From NCBI GenBank assembly GCA_963575745.1, contig CAUYUJ010015698.1:79200-143199 (forward strand): 64,000 bases of DNA, given 5' to 3'. The translations under genes were made by a program, and so were the position numbers. Of this stretch, positions 48,781 to 59,839 are shown piece after piece. The DNA is from Prorocentrum cordatum (lineage: Eukaryota; Sar; Dinophyceae; Prorocentrales; Prorocentraceae). How positions within the stretch are numbered: the first letter of the stretch is position 1; every line of letters starts with the position of its first letter. The notes below the pieces were generated by a model, which saw only the letters and a list, made by a program, of their open reading frames with translations, was not told where the DNA came from and searched no databases.

Positions 48781-49830
48781 GTCGTTCCATGTATGAAAAG
48801 GCCTTCAGCCGCATGGCGAGGAGGAGGGACGGGACAGGAGCGGGAGGGGAACTCGGGAGAAGAAGGGGGAATGAGGAGGAAGTGGGAGGGATAGCAGGGG
48901 GGTGATGATCAGGACGGGGAGTGCGATCGGGAGGGGGGACGGGATCGGACGACGAGGTGGGGGGGGGGGCAGGAGGAAGCAGGGCCCCAGAGGCCCCTGG
49001 ACTCTCGGAGATCCACAACAATACCTAATGATGCGATGCGTACATGCATCGTTCGATGCGTGCATACACATACATTGTCAATGAAAACTAGGACCACGCG
49101 CAAGCTTCGCGTGCGCTCAGGTTCTAGCCCAAGGCAGTATGAGGTGTCAGACACGTCGAGGACGGCCCCCAGGATTCCCCCCGGGACAACCAGAACTCCA
49201 GCTGCACACAACTGGTGCGAGGTGCAGCTGGACCTCGTCGCCCAGGTCTGCCTCCTCCTCACCGTGCCTCTCCACCTGCCACCGTGCGTCGAAAGTACGC
49301 CCCTGGGGGGCCCTCGCGTCGGCCACCAGACCATTGCGGGCACCGATCTTTGGAACTGCACCCTGCCGTCGCTGCATGCGCCTGCAGATGTTATACCTTC
49401 TCTTCCTACCGAGATGTTCCGCTCCAGAGTCGGCCCTGGAGCTCCTCCTACACCCCGAGATTGGCACCTGCGCTGAACAAGCGACAGACGCACCGGAACA
49501 TACTTGCGTGTTTCGCGCTCGTGATCGTCTCACCCTGCCTCCCCCTACATCAGAAACAACACCACGTGGCTTCAAGGTCGGGCCTCGGTAATCCCACACC
49601 CCACAAGTCAAAGCCGCAATTCGCGGGTGTTGAGTGCAACTGCGCATCCTTCTCGTCCCCCTTCCCGGCCTCAACCCATTTCTGCAAGGGAAGCGGTATC
49701 GCGAGACTCTTGGGTCGTCCGGGACAATCTGAACATCAAAAGAAGCGGCGATTCTCGACTCGCACGGACAATGTTGTTCTTCGGCGAGTTTGGCCTCTTC
49801 GGTTCCTCTTGGTAGCCTCTAGAGCACATC
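48781..49830. other. No gene recognised
   Basis: GGAGGGGA-rich from 48825 to 48980, then moderately GC-rich sequence. Frames of 150-210 residues exist on both strands at 49139-49847, with no motif and no clear choice between strands. Confidence 0.3.
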
Positions 49831-49859
49831 TTTGCGCGGCCCCTTAGGGACTCGGTTTC

Positions 49860-50115
49860 GGGCTCGTGGGCCCCTTCAAGGCCTCGCACGGCTCTCTATG
49901 GAGAGCCTCTCCCCTTGGAGGCTTCGCTATGGAGAGCCTCTTGGGCCTTCTGGAGCGGTCTGGGGCCCCATGGGGGCCTCTTTGAAGTTTTCTTGGGGGC
50001 CTCCTAGGTGCCTTTGTGGCCGCCAGGGGGGCCTCTTGGGGGCCTCCTGAGGTCATCCTGGGAGCATTTTGGGGCCTCTCAGGCTCCTCCGAGGCGAGTT
50101 GTTCCGTCAACCAGA
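49860..50115. repeat. GGGGGCCTCTTGGG-type degenerate minisatellite
   Basis: GGGGCCTCTTGGGGGCC-like units, the complement type of the CCCCAAGAGGCC repeats elsewhere. Confidence 0.6.
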
Positions 50116-50560
50116 AAAAAAGCAAGCAAGTTGATGGTGAGTGCATAAGTTGATCAGGCAGCATGAGCAAGAACGTCTATGAACAAAACAAGCGAGTTGA
50201 CAACTGGCACGCGTCCAGAAAAAAACAGAAGTCGCGTCTGTTATAGCTTCTCCTACAAAATTCCTATGAGCCAAAACCTTACTACAACCGTGTGATCACT
50301 GATGCTGTTGCTGCTTAAGCCTAACAATGAAGCCCCGTCCTGGTGCATCTGAGCCAGTATGTGACTGAGCAACCCAATGTCTTGCTCCACGACAATGTGG
50401 AATCGCGCCATCAACGATTCTAGGATACCTTCGTCATGCGAAGCGGTGTGGTTGCGCGCGTTGATAGTCTCGACCTAGTCTTCGCACGACAGAGAAATCC
50501 GCCGACGCCTTTGGGTTCATCGGCGTGTGAGATGTTTCCCCCTACCCAGACCCCTCCCCC
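50116..50560. other. No gene recognised
   Basis: Lower-GC sequence at 50116-50400 with no recognisable element arms or protein motif. Confidence 0.35.
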
Positions 50561-50639
50561 GGGGGGCCTGTCTGGTCGATTCGACGGGGACTGGGCGAAC
50601 GCCTCACGCGGGGTCCGAGGCCTCCGAAACGGGCCATGA

Positions 50640-50775
50640 GGGCCCCAAGAGCCTCCCCTGACGGTTCAAGAGGGCCACGAGTCGCCGACAGATCCCTCCA
50701 AGACGCCCAAAATGACTTCCAGACGGCCCCAGAGGCCCCCAAGACGCCGGAAGACGCCGCCAAGAGGCGCCCCAA
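50640..50775. repeat. CCAAGACGCCC-type minisatellite
   Basis: CCCCAAGAC(G/C)CC and CCAAGAGGC words, as at 18000 and 34270. Confidence 0.55.
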
Positions 50776-50807
50776 GAAACTAGAAAAAACGCCATAAACA
50801 GATTTGT

Positions 50808-50928
50808 TTGGCGCTCCGCGCGGATTTCTTGGATTTGCGCTGGGTCCCCCTCCCTGGCGCGCGGAGCGCGCCAGGGGCGCCACCGAGGGGCCCCGGCGCG
50901 GATCCAAGAAATCTGCGCGGAGCGCCAA
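50808..50928. mobile_element. Foldback element F, copy 7
   Basis: TTGGCGCTCCGCGCGGATTTC and GAAATCTGCGCGGAGCGCCAA are near-perfect arms. Weaker inversion continues into the AT-rich flanks (ACGCCATAAACAGATT against ATTTATGCTTATGCCGT). Confidence 0.8.
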
Positions 50929-50992
50929 CTATTTATGCTTATGCCGTTTTGTCTTCGTCGAAAGGCGCGGTGGATCTGGATGCATTGGCGGC

Positions 50993-51155
50993 GCGCACAA
51001 GGGGGAAGGGGGAAGGGGGAGGGCTTCTTAGGAGGCTGCTTCTTAGAAGGCGCCAGCCTTGCATCTACAGAGAAGGCCCGCGCCTTCTAAGAAGCAGGGG
51101 TGCTTCTAAGAAGTCCTCCCCCCTCCCCCCAATCCCCCCTTGCGTGTGGCCGAAT
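50993..51155. mobile_element. Polypurine foldback element G, copy 5
   Basis: GCGCGCACAAGGGGGAAGGG, CTTCTTAGAAGGCGCC, GGCCCGCGCCTTCTAAGAAGC, then CCCCCTTGCGTGTGGCCGAA. Confidence 0.6.
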
Positions 51156-51385
51156 GCACAAACGTTGCCCGCATGCTCCTCCTCTCGGTCCGACTCTCCC
51201 CCCCGCTGCGCTCGCGCCCGGCCGGCGGGCCCGAGCCGGGGGCCCCCTCCGCAAAGCCGCCGATGTAGCGGCGGTCCGCGGAGGGCTGCGCGAGGGCGCC
51301 TCGGGGTCGTGGAGGGGGGCCGAGCCGCCGGAGCGCACCCACAGCCCCAGGCAGGCTTGCGGAAGGGTTCTCCTCGTCGTCACTC

Positions 51386-51445
51386 CTCCACCCTCCTCCC
51401 TCCTCCTCCCTCCTCCTCCCTCCTCCCTCCACCCTCCTCCTCGTC
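51386..51445. repeat. CCTCCTCCCT pyrimidine tract
   Basis: Repeated CCTCCTCCCTCC. Confidence 0.85.
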
Positions 51446-51530
51446 CTGACCAGGATCTCGAGGCGAATCCAGCGGCGGCGACGAGGGCCTCACAGGAGGC
51501 CGAACAAAGGGAAAACGAGGGAGGGGTACA
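51446..51530 (+). mobile_element. Element X, partial copy
   Basis: CTGACCAGGATCTCGAGGCG, AATCCAGCGGCGGCGACGAG, GGCCTCACAGGAGGCCGAAC, as in the 41744 copy. The ends are not found. Confidence 0.5.
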
Positions 51531-51708
51531 GTAGGAGCTCGACCGCAAGCAACCTTCCACAAGAAACCCAACCCTGAGACCCCAGGACGTCCCTTGCTTT
51601 CTGGTGTGTGGACGTCACACTTTCCATCGCAGAACCATCGAAACCCAGGAAGACCAGAACACCCTGGAAGCAAGCAGGGTGCTATTTGGCATGGGTTTCC
51701 ACTGGATG

Positions 51709-51867
51709 GGTACTCATCGGTCGGAAGAAGTAAGTAGAAACATGGAATAGGAAGGCGGATAAAAAATTGTCCACGCAGCAAAAGCAGATCGATTCTTGAA
51801 GTAGAAAGGCGCGTGAAAAAGATTAGGATCTGGGAATCCAGAAATACCTACTGTCAGCGACTGGCGT
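51709..51867. mobile_element. TIR element L, copy 3
   Basis: GGGTACTCATCGGTCGGAAG at the left, GAAATACCTACTGTCAGCGAC at the right, CAGCAAAAGCAGATCGATTC inside. Confidence 0.65.
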
Positions 51868-51924
51868 GCACCTCTTCCTCCTGCACGGTTTCACCTGGGG
51901 CCGTAGAAGACCCGAGGAGGCGGT

Positions 51925-52112
51925 GGAAGAGGAGGAGGAGGAGGAGGAGGGGGAGGGGTAGGAGGAGATGGAGGAGGAGGAGGAGGAGGAAGGAGGAGGA
52001 TATGGAGGAGGAGGAGGAGGAGGAGGAGGAGGAGGAGAGAAGGAGGGGGAGGAAGAAGAGGGAGGAGGAGGAGGGAGGAGGAGGGAGGAGGGAGGAGGAG
52101 GAGGATCCTCGA
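51925..52112. repeat. GGA microsatellite
   Basis: GGAGGAGGA with GGGAGG and ATGGAGG interruptions. Confidence 0.9.
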
Positions 52113-52352
52113 GGAGGATGCAAACGGGTCGCCTAAGCCCTTCGGAGGAACCCTCCGCGTCCTCCTCCGAGGAGCGAGGCGTCGACTGGAGGGTTCCAAA
52201 AGGTTTTTGGGGGTGAGGGGGTTTTCCACAGAGCCCCCCGGGGCCTCGGAGCCTCGTCAAAACAGGGGGTGCGAAGCCCCTGGGGGACCCCTCCTGGAAA
52301 ACCCCCTCCCCCAAAACTCCCTTTGGAACCCACTGGGTCGAGGACGCGAGGC

Positions 52353-52519
52353 TCAAGTCGGGCCTGCTCTCCCACAGGTGGATTTTTTGGACGAAAGGTA
52401 AACAAAACATGCCAAACCAATGCGCCCAAATTGCGCCCAAAATGCTCAGGACATCGTCTCCATACGATGTTTGGTATACTTTTGGATACTCCTCCTGCAG
52501 AGGGACAGGCCCGACTCAG
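52353..52519 (+). mobile_element. TIR element A, copy 13, with 8-bp target duplication
   Basis: TCAAGTCGGGCCTGCTCTCC to GAGGGACAGGCCCGACTCAG. The perfect duplication CGCGAGGC lies at 52345-52352 and 52520-52527. Confidence 0.92.
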
Positions 52520-52695
52520 CGCGAGGCTCGAGAGGGGCTGCGCCGGCGCAGGCGCCGCGCGCAGGCGCCGCGCGCACACCCCACCGGGCAGAGCAGGCGG
52601 CCCGAGCGCGAGAGCCCCCCGCAGCGGCCGGCCCTCGGGTCGCCTCGCGGGGCCGGCCCGCCCCGAGGGGGGAGGGTTACAGGCGGCAGCTACCC

Positions 52696-52820
52696 GGACC
52701 CTCCAGGAGGGCTAAAAGAACAGCACCAGGACCTCGACATCTGAGTTCCTGTCGCGGTCTTCGGCAGCCCGGATAGGTCTATGGGTCTGGAGGGCTATTT
52801 TGGAGCACTCTGCAAGGGCA
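52696..52820 (-). mobile_element. TIR element K, copy 3
   Basis: GGACCCTCCAGGAGGGCTAAA to GAGCACTCTGCAAGGGCA, with the CACCAGGACCTCGACATCTG core in the same orientation as copy 2. Confidence 0.7.
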
Positions 52821-52832
52821 GGGTACTGAAAG

Positions 52833-53012
52833 GTCTTCGTCGGAAGAATTGAAGAAGATTAAGCCTCATTGGGGGGCGGTTACGCCGGAGATGGCCTCGG
52901 ATTAAGCGGGATCAAGCCGAATTACGCGGGATTAAGCGGGAGTAAACTGGATGAAACGGGATTAAGCCAGATTAAATCGGATTTCGGACCAAGTCAACAT
53001 CAGAATTTGACC
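52833..53012. repeat. Dispersed repeat T, copy 2
   Basis: TCTTCGTCGGAAGAATTGAAG, GATTAAGCCTCATTGGGGGGC, GCGGGATTAAGCGGG units and GGATTTCGGACCAAGTC, as at 32957. Both T copies adjoin an element I. Confidence 0.7.
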
Positions 53013-53039
53013 TCCCAAGAAATACATCCGAAAGAGGAG

Positions 53040-53165
53040 GCATCCGCGCAGCACCCACTTGGAAAAAACGGGAAAATCGCGACGGGCGGTTTTCCGTTAC
53101 TTTTTCAGCTTCTAGGGGCCCTTGCCGGCCCTCGGGGCCGTCCAAAAACGACCCGTGGTGAACAA
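53040..53165 (-). mobile_element. Element I copy, inverted, diverged
   Basis: Ends with CCGGCCCTCGGGGCCGTCC then AACGACCCGTGGTG. Partial. Confidence 0.4.
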
Positions 53166-53204
53166 CTGTTTGGGTGACCCAAAAGGGGGCCCAGCTGAAA
53201 GGGG

Positions 53205-53310
53205 GTGATACCAGAAATTTGAGCCAAATGTATTGCACAAGTATTGCGCCGGAGAATTGTTTTGCATTGTATTGCAGGTAATGCTTCGCAGCAAATATTG
53301 CGCGCTAAAA
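53205..53310. repeat. GTATTGCA-rich sequence
   Basis: GTATTGCAC, GTATTGCGCC, TTGTATTGCAGG and ATATTGCGCGC words. Similar words (GTATTGCACG, TGTATTGCAACC) resume at 53492-53540 beyond element Y, so Y split this AT-richer stretch. Confidence 0.6.
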
Positions 53311-53337
53311 TGCAGCAATCCATTTGCGCCCCGGAAT

Positions 53338-53490
53338 GTACAGTCGGCCTTGATTGGACAGGACACGCGAGAGGACACAAGACCCTTCCGAGGCCCACAT
53401 CGCCATAGGAGTGTAAGAAGGCACGTGTCGCGAGGCACAGGACACAGGGGTACCCTTGAGCTGGCAGGGTCGACCTACTAATCCAGGCGG
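53338..53490 (+). mobile_element. TIR element Y, intact copy
   Basis: CAGTCGGCCTTGATTGGACA at the left is inverted against CTACTAATCCAGGCGGACTG at the right. TTGCGCCCCGGAATGTA before it and TTGCACGCCCCAAATGTA after it suggest a target duplication of about 17 bp. It is the uninterrupted counterpart of 16365-16905. Confidence 0.65.
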
Positions 53491-53567
53491 ACTGTATTGC
53501 ACGCCCCAAATGTATTGCAACCCCACAAATCTATTGCACCACCCCCTTGCCGCTGGACCCCCTGTTG

Positions 53568-53672
53568 GGTCAACCCGATCACCGGCCCTCGGGGCCGTCC
53601 AACAACGACCCGGGATGAGAAGCCTGTCCAGGCGAAGGGGTCCGACCCTCGCGACGTCGGGGGTCTGGCTCC
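53568..53672 (+). mobile_element. Element I copy
   Basis: GGGTCAACCCGATCACCGG, CCCTCGGGGCCGTCCAACAA, GACCCGGGATGAGAAGCC, GGCGAAGGGGTCCGACCC and GCGACGTCGGGGGTCTGG. Confidence 0.55.
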
Positions 53673-53814
53673 CGCGCAGGCCCCCGGCGTGGCCGGGGTG
53701 GCCCTGAGGAGGCCACGCCGACACTTCGAGCTCGGCGGCACAACTCGTGGGAGCCTCCCACTGGCGGCACTGGTGGCGGCGACGCCGTGCGGGACCTGCC
53801 TCCACGGAGCCCCT

Positions 53815-53960
53815 GAGATCCTGGCGTTGCAATTTTGTCACAACGGGCGTTTCGGTCCATTTCGACCCCTGGGGCCCTCACAGATCGATCCGGCTCGAAA
53901 AATGACGCAGAAAAACAAGGTCCTGGGCTCCAGTCGTGATTTTCTGCGATGTTGAATTGG
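53815..53960 (-). mobile_element. Element I-related copy
   Basis: GAGATCCTGGCGTTGCAATTT, TGTCACAACGGGCG, GGGGCCCTCACAGATCGATCC and GGGCTCCAGTCGTGATTTTC. Same arrangement as 39540-39680 and 60940-61070, which may form an I subfamily. Confidence 0.5.
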
Positions 53961-54224
53961 GCGGATCTCAAGGACCCCCTCACCCCCCTGGGACTGGTCT
54001 TTTGTGCGGCCCGTCGGTCTTTTGTGGCCCGTTGGGTTCTTGCGCAGTCAGGGCGCGCGGCCGGGCGTGTCTTACTGCGGCCGGCGCTGACCCTTCAATG
54101 AAAAGTAATGTATTCAATTGCTCAACTCTGGGAATCCTGGCAACCTTTACAGGCTTGCGTTCCCGCCGAGCAAAAAGGTGACCGCACAAAGGACCATCTG
54201 GAGACGCGTTGGAAGCAATCCAGT

Positions 54225-54325
54225 AGTAGCTGTTGTTGAAAAGAGTTGTTGAACAGAGTTGTTGAAAAGAGTAGCAGTAGTATCTTCAATGTAACATTCA
54301 AATAAAGAATTGTTGAAGCTACGTG
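54225..54325. repeat. GTTGTTGAAAAGA repeats
   Basis: GTTGTTGAAAAGA, GTTGTTGAACAGA and similar units in an AT-rich island. Confidence 0.75.
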
Positions 54326-54419
54326 GTAAGCCCAGCTGCATATCCAATGGCGCGTGCAGCGCTGTAAACATGGTTCGAGACACGGGCTCGAATCAGTCGT
54401 CCTCCTGAACATCACGATC

Positions 54420-54912
54420 ATCATCACGTTCATCCTCCTCCTCCTCCCCGTCGTGATCATCCTCTCCTCGTCTTGCACTTGTCAACGTCACATGCGTAAT
54501 ATTCCTTCATCCCTCTTCCTTGTCATCATCACCCTGGCCCCCATGCTCCTTCTCCTGCGTCCTCACTCCTACCTTTTCTCGCTCCTACTCCGCCTCCTCG
54601 TTGTTCATTGTTCCTCCTATCCCTCCGCACTATACTCCTCCCGCTGCATGTTCCTGCTGCCTCCCTTCCTGCTCGTTCCTCCTGCTGCCTACCTTTCTAT
54701 CGGCTCCTCCTGCTGTATGCCGCCTCGCCTCCTCCACCTCAATCACCATTACATCGTCCTGCCTCCTCCTGCTCCTTCCTCCTCGTCCTCCTCCTTCCTC
54801 CTCGTCCTCCTCCTCCTCCTCATCATCATCATGCCTCCTACTGTTTTACCCTCCTCGTCGTACTCGTCCTCGCCCTCAGCTTCGTCCTCCTCCCCCTCCC
54901 CCCCTCCTCCTC
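54420..54912. repeat. CTC/CATC pyrimidine-rich tract
   Basis: Loose CTCCTCC, CATCATC and CTGCTGC repeats leading into the pure CAT tract. The Ser/Leu/Pro-rich 366-residue frame across it is rejected. Confidence 0.7.
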
Positions 54913-54915
54913 GTC

Positions 54916-55148
<233 letters not shown>

Positions 55149-55800
55149 GATCATCATCATGATCGTCATCGTCATCATCATCATCCTCATCATCATCGTC
55201 ATCAACATCATCAAGTAATCATCGTCATCGACATCATCGTAGTCATCATCGGGATCCTGATATACTCATTATCATCATCATCATTATCATCAGCATCATC
55301 ATCATCATTATTGTCGTCATCATCATCATGTTCGTCATCGTCACCATACTTATCAACATCATCAACGTCGACATCATCGTCAGAATCATCAGCAGCATCA
55401 ACATCACCACCGCCACCACCACCATCACCATCACCATTATCATCATCGGCATGATCAGCATCAGCATCAGCATCATCGTCATCATCATCAATATCATCAT
55501 CATCACCATCATCATCATCAGCATCATCATCGCCATCGTCATCGTCGTCGGTATCGGCATCGTCGTCGTCCTCAGAATCGTCATATTCAGCTTCAGTAAC
55601 CGCATAAGCATCCATCACCACCAGCACCATCATCATCAGCATCATATTCATATCCACCACCAGCATCATCAGCAACTCATCATCATCATCATCATCATCA
55701 GCATCGTCAGCAGCAGGATCGGCAGTAGCAGTAAATTCATGCTCGTCCTCATCCTCCCGATCCTCCTCCTCATCCTCCTCATCCTCCTCCACCGTCCAAA
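55149..55800. repeat. Interrupted CAT/CGTCAT/CAGCAT repeats
   Basis: CATCATCGT, CAGCATCAT and CACCACCAC mixtures, gradually decaying to the right. Ends in a CCTCATCCTC tract. Confidence 0.85.
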
Positions 55801-55854
55801 GAAAGTCCTCCTGCTGCTGTGGATGGGGCGGCCAGCTTGCAAGTCGCGTGGCCG

Positions 55855-55965
55855 CTCGAGGAGGAGGGAGAGGAGAACGAGGAGGAGGAAGAGCAGCAGC
55901 AGCAGGAGGGAGAGGGAAGGGGAGGAGGGAGGTGGAAGGGGGAGGAGGGAGGTGAGAGGCAGAAG
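55855..55965. repeat. GGA/GCA purine-rich tract
   Basis: GAGGAGGGAGAGG, AGCAGCAGCAG and GGAGGGAGG. Confidence 0.8.
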
Positions 55966-55974
55966 GGGGCCCCG

Positions 55975-56670
55975 CGAGGCTCTTCAGCGGCCCCCCAGGA
56001 AGCTCTTCAGAGGGACCCGAGAGGCTCTTCAGAGGGGCCCGAGAGGCTCTTCAGGGGTGCCCCAGGCGCCCTTTCAGGGTGACCCATGGGGCTCTTCAGG
56101 GGGGCAAGACGCTCTTCGGGGAGGCCAAGAGGCTCTTCAGAGGCCACCCCGCCCAGAAACTCTTCAGGTGGTCCAAGCGGCTCTTCAGAGGCTCTGCAGA
56201 GGCCCCGAGACGCACTTCATACGCCCCAGTGGGCTCTTCAGAGGCCTCAGGAAGCCCTTCAGAAGCCCCCAGAAGCTCTTCAGGGGGGCAAGACGCTCTT
56301 CAGGGGGCCCGAGAGACTCTTCTGAGGCCACCTGTAAGCTCTTCAGAGGCCCCAAACGGCTCGAGGCCCCAAGAAGCTCAGCAGATGCCCCAAGAGGCTC
56401 TCTGGAGGCCCCAAGAGGTTTTTTAGAGGCCCAAAATAACTTTTCAGTGGACCCAGGACACTCTTCAGGGGGCCCAGGGGGCTCTTCAGGGGGGTCCAGG
56501 AGGCCCTTTCAGGGAGCCTTCAGGGGACCCGGAGCCCCAAGACGCTCTTCAGAGGGCCCAGGAGGCTCTTCAGGGGGGCCCAAGCGGCTCTTCAGGGAGC
56601 TTTCCGGGGGCCCAAGAGGCTCTTCGGAGAGCTTTCAGGAGGCCCCAGAGGCTCTTCAGAGCCCGCGTCA
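55975..56670. repeat. GGCTCTTCAG minisatellite, about 700 bp
   Basis: Dozens of (A/C)GGCTCTTCAG(A/G)GG units separated by 8-20 bp of CCC/GGG-rich spacer. Period about 21-24 bp. The 529-residue frame that includes it is a repeat translation. Confidence 0.85.
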
Positions 56671-56877
56671 CCGCTCTCGAATATTGATAATATCCAAGGA
56701 GCCCTTGGCCGTACTAAAGCCCACCGGACCGCACAAGAACCCATCGGGCCGTAGTAAACCCTTATCTCCCCCCTTTGTGGTGGGACCACGGAGAACGCGA
56801 GGGGTGTGCCGAAATCGGCGGGGCCACGGAGCGCTTGGTGGCAACTCGTGGGAGACTCCCATACCATCTTGTCGGCT

Positions 56878-57015
56878 CGTGCGAATCGACGCTGCATCGG
56901 CGCTACATCGACGCTGATCGACGCTACATCCACGCTGGTCGACGTGCTATTCGACGCTGAATCGGCGTTATGTCTCATCGGCCCCAGGCGCTAACCGACG
57001 CTGGTCGACGCTAAA
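56878..57015. repeat. ATCGACGCTGATCGACGCTAC repeats
   Basis: About ten ATCGACGCT or ATCGGCGCT words after CATACCATCTTGTCGGCTCG, the same lead-in as at 42145. Confidence 0.75.
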
Positions 57016-57065
57016 TACATAATTGCGAGGGTACACCAGGCTCCCATGATTTGCCACCGAATTCG

Positions 57066-57100
57066 AGTAGGGGATCGGACTACAACATTGGTTTTTACCG
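57066..57100. mobile_element. Element AA, left arm fragment
   Basis: AGGGGATCGGACTACAACATTGG then TTTTTACC, as the AA left arm. No right arm found. Confidence 0.5.
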
Positions 57101-57117
57101 AGATCCCACCAGCCCTC

Positions 57118-57192
57118 TGGGCGTAGGTGGTTTAGGGAGTTTCCTCTTCAACCCCCCTTCTGCCCCTTCGGGGAAGGGGTTCATCACTGTTC
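57118..57192. repeat. Dispersed repeat W, copy 2
   Basis: GGTGGTTTAGGGAGTTTCC, TCTTCAACCC, CCTTCGGGGAAGGGGTTC. Confidence 0.55.
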
Positions 57193-57381
57193 CCTATTAG
57201 TAAACACACCCTCCCCCAGGCGACCGGGGGCCAACCAGGGTCCATGCCCCCCCCCCACCATTCCTGGTAAAAACGATGCAAGCCACACTCTGCCTCCAAA
57301 TTCGGAACATGCGCAGCCAACCCGATGCGCCCCCCCCCCCCCACACCATCCGTGTCAAAAAAACAATACATAGTAAGTACA

Positions 57382-57474
57382 CTTGGCGGCGGCGGCGGCG
57401 GCGGCGGCTGCGGCGGCGGTGGCGGTGGCGGCGGCGGCTGCGGCTGCGCCTGCGGCGGCGGGTTGGAAGCGGGG

Positions 57475-57505
<31 letters not shown>

Positions 57506-57648
57506 GCAGAAGCGGCTGCGGCGGTGGGCGGCGGCGGCGGCAAGCGGCAGGCGGCGGGCGGCGGCGGCGGCGGCGGCAGGCGGCGGCGGCGGGCAGCGGC
57601 GGCGGCGGCAGCGGCGGCGGCGGCGGAGGCGGCGGCGGCGGATTGGCC
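57382..57648. repeat. GGC triplet tract, about 265 bp
   Basis: GGCGGCGGC with GCTGCGGC, GCGGGC and AGGCGGC interruptions. Alanine, glycine or arginine homopolymers in frames are artefacts. Confidence 0.95.
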
Positions 57649-57949
57649 CCCAGTAGTTGCCCATCCAAATACGACTGCTGACTATGCTCAGGCTCGGGCC
57701 AGACTCGGGTGCTACGTATGTGTTGGGAGGGCGGGTGGGAATGAGCTAGACGGCGTGCGGGCGGGGAGGGGGTAACTTGACCCCTCCCCCCGCCCCCCTC
57801 CCGTGGACCTGGACGGGCGGTGCCGCGACCCATTGCAGCGTCCAAAGCGGCCTCGGCGAGGAAGCCCAAATCATTGGTTTTACCAAGGATTTGGCCCCCA
57901 GGTGGCCTCTTGACGGAGCAGCGCTAAAATAGGCTCCGCGCTTTGTTGA

Positions 57950-58215
57950 TCGATCTCCTCCAAGATGGCCCCAAGAGGCGCCCAGGAGGCCCCAAGAGGT
58001 CCCAACATGGCCCCAAGATGGCCCCAAGAAGCCCCCAAGGGGCCCCCAGGAGGCCCCCTAAGAGGACCCTAAGCTGCCCAAGAGGCCCCCCCCCGCGGCA
58101 CTCAAGACGCCCAACAGCCCCCAGGACCGCCAGTAGACCCCCGAGACGTCCCAAAAGGCCACCAAGAAGCAGCCAAGAGATATCCCAAGAGGCTCCGAGA
58201 GGCATCCAAGATACC
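57950..58215. repeat. CCCCAAGAGGCCC-type minisatellite
   Basis: CCCCAAGATGGCC, GCCCCCAAGGGG and CCAAGAGGC units. Confidence 0.6.
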
Positions 58216-59214
58216 TCTGGCCCTTTTGCTTGCCCCCCTTCTTCACCTTCTCCTTCCTCCTCCTTATCTTCCTCCCCCTCCTCCTCCTCATCATCATGTT
58301 CCTCCTCCCTCTCCCCACTCTTTCGTCCGTCCATCCAGCCACCTCCTTCTCCTCCTCCATCCTTCGCACGCTTCGGCCGTCCCCCTCTTTGCTCCCCGCG
58401 CTTCCCTGATTACCGAATGCGCCTGGACATCGTTTCTGGATGGGCTGGAGGGTTTGTTTCGTCGCAACCGCAGGCGAAGGCGTCGGCGGCGTCCCAAATC
58501 AGCTCGGGCTACGAGCAAAACTCATTGACCTAGCGCGCGCACAGGCGGCTGAAGGCCTAGGCTGGAGGGATAATTTTTTGGTCGGCGGCTCCAGGACTAA
58601 GGTCAAGATGCGGGGCAACGTTCGGGGCGCTGAACGAAGATAGTTAACCGCAGTGGCGCATAGGCCGCAAGGCGTCTGCACGTGCCGGGGACAAAATGAC
58701 CCACATTAAGAGGTGACCGGCTCAGACATCCCAGCAGGTGGGGACGCAGAGGCGCGGCAGCGAGACCAGGTGATCGAGCTGAGCAACCCAACAGGTGGGG
58801 ACGAGCGCGGCGACCGGCTCTGGGACGGCACAGGAACGGCGGGGAGAAGTCGCCCAGGCGGCGCCAATCTCCGGCCGAACAGCACGTGAGGCAAGGCCAG
58901 GAGGCGGGGGGAGGAGTGAAAGGTGCAAGTGCGGACCCCAGCCAGGGCACACGGCAGCACCAAGAAAAAGACAGAGCGGCAACAGGGATAGGGCCTGACT
59001 CACCAAGGCTCACTGACGCAGAGGTGTGGCTATAGCCTGACCCTGCGCATGAGAGGGGGGCGACCCGCTGGAGGGATACTTTTTTTTACAGCCGCAGGCG
59101 AAAGCGCCGACGGCGGGCGGTCACGGTCGGGCTGCGGCCGCGACTAAATTCCCGGGCGCGCGCGGGGGCCGCGGATCAGGCGGCGGGGGGGGACCGCTGG
59201 AGGGATACGCGAAG
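58216..59214. other. GC-rich sequence, no gene recognised
   Basis: GGCTGGAGGG(A/T)(T/A) and CCGCAGGCGAA(G/A)GCG words recur at 58442-58490 and 59060-59120. CAGCAGGTGGGGACG and CAACAGGTGGGGACG recur at 58731 and 58788. The minus frames of 85-136 residues (58603-59013) overlap each other and show no motif. Confidence 0.35.
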
Positions 59215-59350
59215 CGTCCAGAATTGAATTGTCCGTCGGACGTTTGAACATATACGCATGATGCTCCTAGATCTACAAGCCTCATACGCATTGTTTCGTA
59301 TACTTTACGAACACATCAATTTTGGGGTAGATCCTTATGTAATCGATCAC
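59215..59350. mobile_element. TIR element AA, diverged copy
   Basis: GTCCAGAATTGAATTGTCC at the left and ACATCAATTTTGGGGTAGATC at the right, with an AT-rich interior ending in CGATCACGTG. Confidence 0.4.
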
Positions 59351-59377
59351 GTGCTCGAACACTTGGCGGCACGCACC

Positions 59378-59506
59378 TTGCCATCTCTCGGGCGTCCATG
59401 TCCCGTGTAGTGTTCGATATCGTCCGTGTCATCTTCGAAAACGATCCCAAGATGCTGCTCAATGGTCCGCGCCGAGGAACAAATGCGCACGTCCGAGGGA
59501 TGCCAA
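59378..59506. mobile_element. TIR element E, copy 3
   Basis: TTGCCATCTCTCGGGCGTCC to GCACGTCCGAGGGATGCCAA. GGCACG follows the right end immediately and also lies ten bases before the left end, so a target duplication is uncertain. Confidence 0.7.
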
Positions 59507-59514
59507 GGCACGAG

Positions 59515-59710
59515 GGGCAGGGGAAGGGGGGAAGGCCTCTTAGAAGGAGGCTGTTTCGTAGAAAGCGGCGGCCCTGCATCTAGAATAGACAAGGCCCGCG
59601 CTTTCCGACAAGGCTCCTCCTCCTCCTCCTTCTCCTCTTCCTTCTCCTCCTCCTCCTCTTCCTTCTCCTCCTCCTCCTCCCTCTCCCCCCTTCTGCGCGT
59701 GTCCGACAAA
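59515..59710. mobile_element. Polypurine foldback element G, copy 6
   Basis: GGGGAAGGGGGGAAGGCCTC, GGCTGTTTCGTAGAAAGCGGC, then CTCCTCCTCC expanded to about 90 bp and CTTCTGCGCGTGTCCGAC. The right arm has been enlarged by a CTC microsatellite. Confidence 0.6.
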
Positions 59711-59839
59711 TGAGCGACGACATAGGGTCTTACGTACGAGGGCACGGCGACCTTGCGCGGTGGTGTCCCCTTGCCGCAAGCGTGGCACACCGCGTGGAGA
59801 GAAGGGCACTCAAGCGCGCGACCTTCCGCGGCAAACTGA

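Noticed and set aside
55328-56917. 529-residue plus-strand frame
   Set aside because: The Ile/His half is CAT repeat and the Gly/Ser/Arg half is the GGCTCTTCAG minisatellite.
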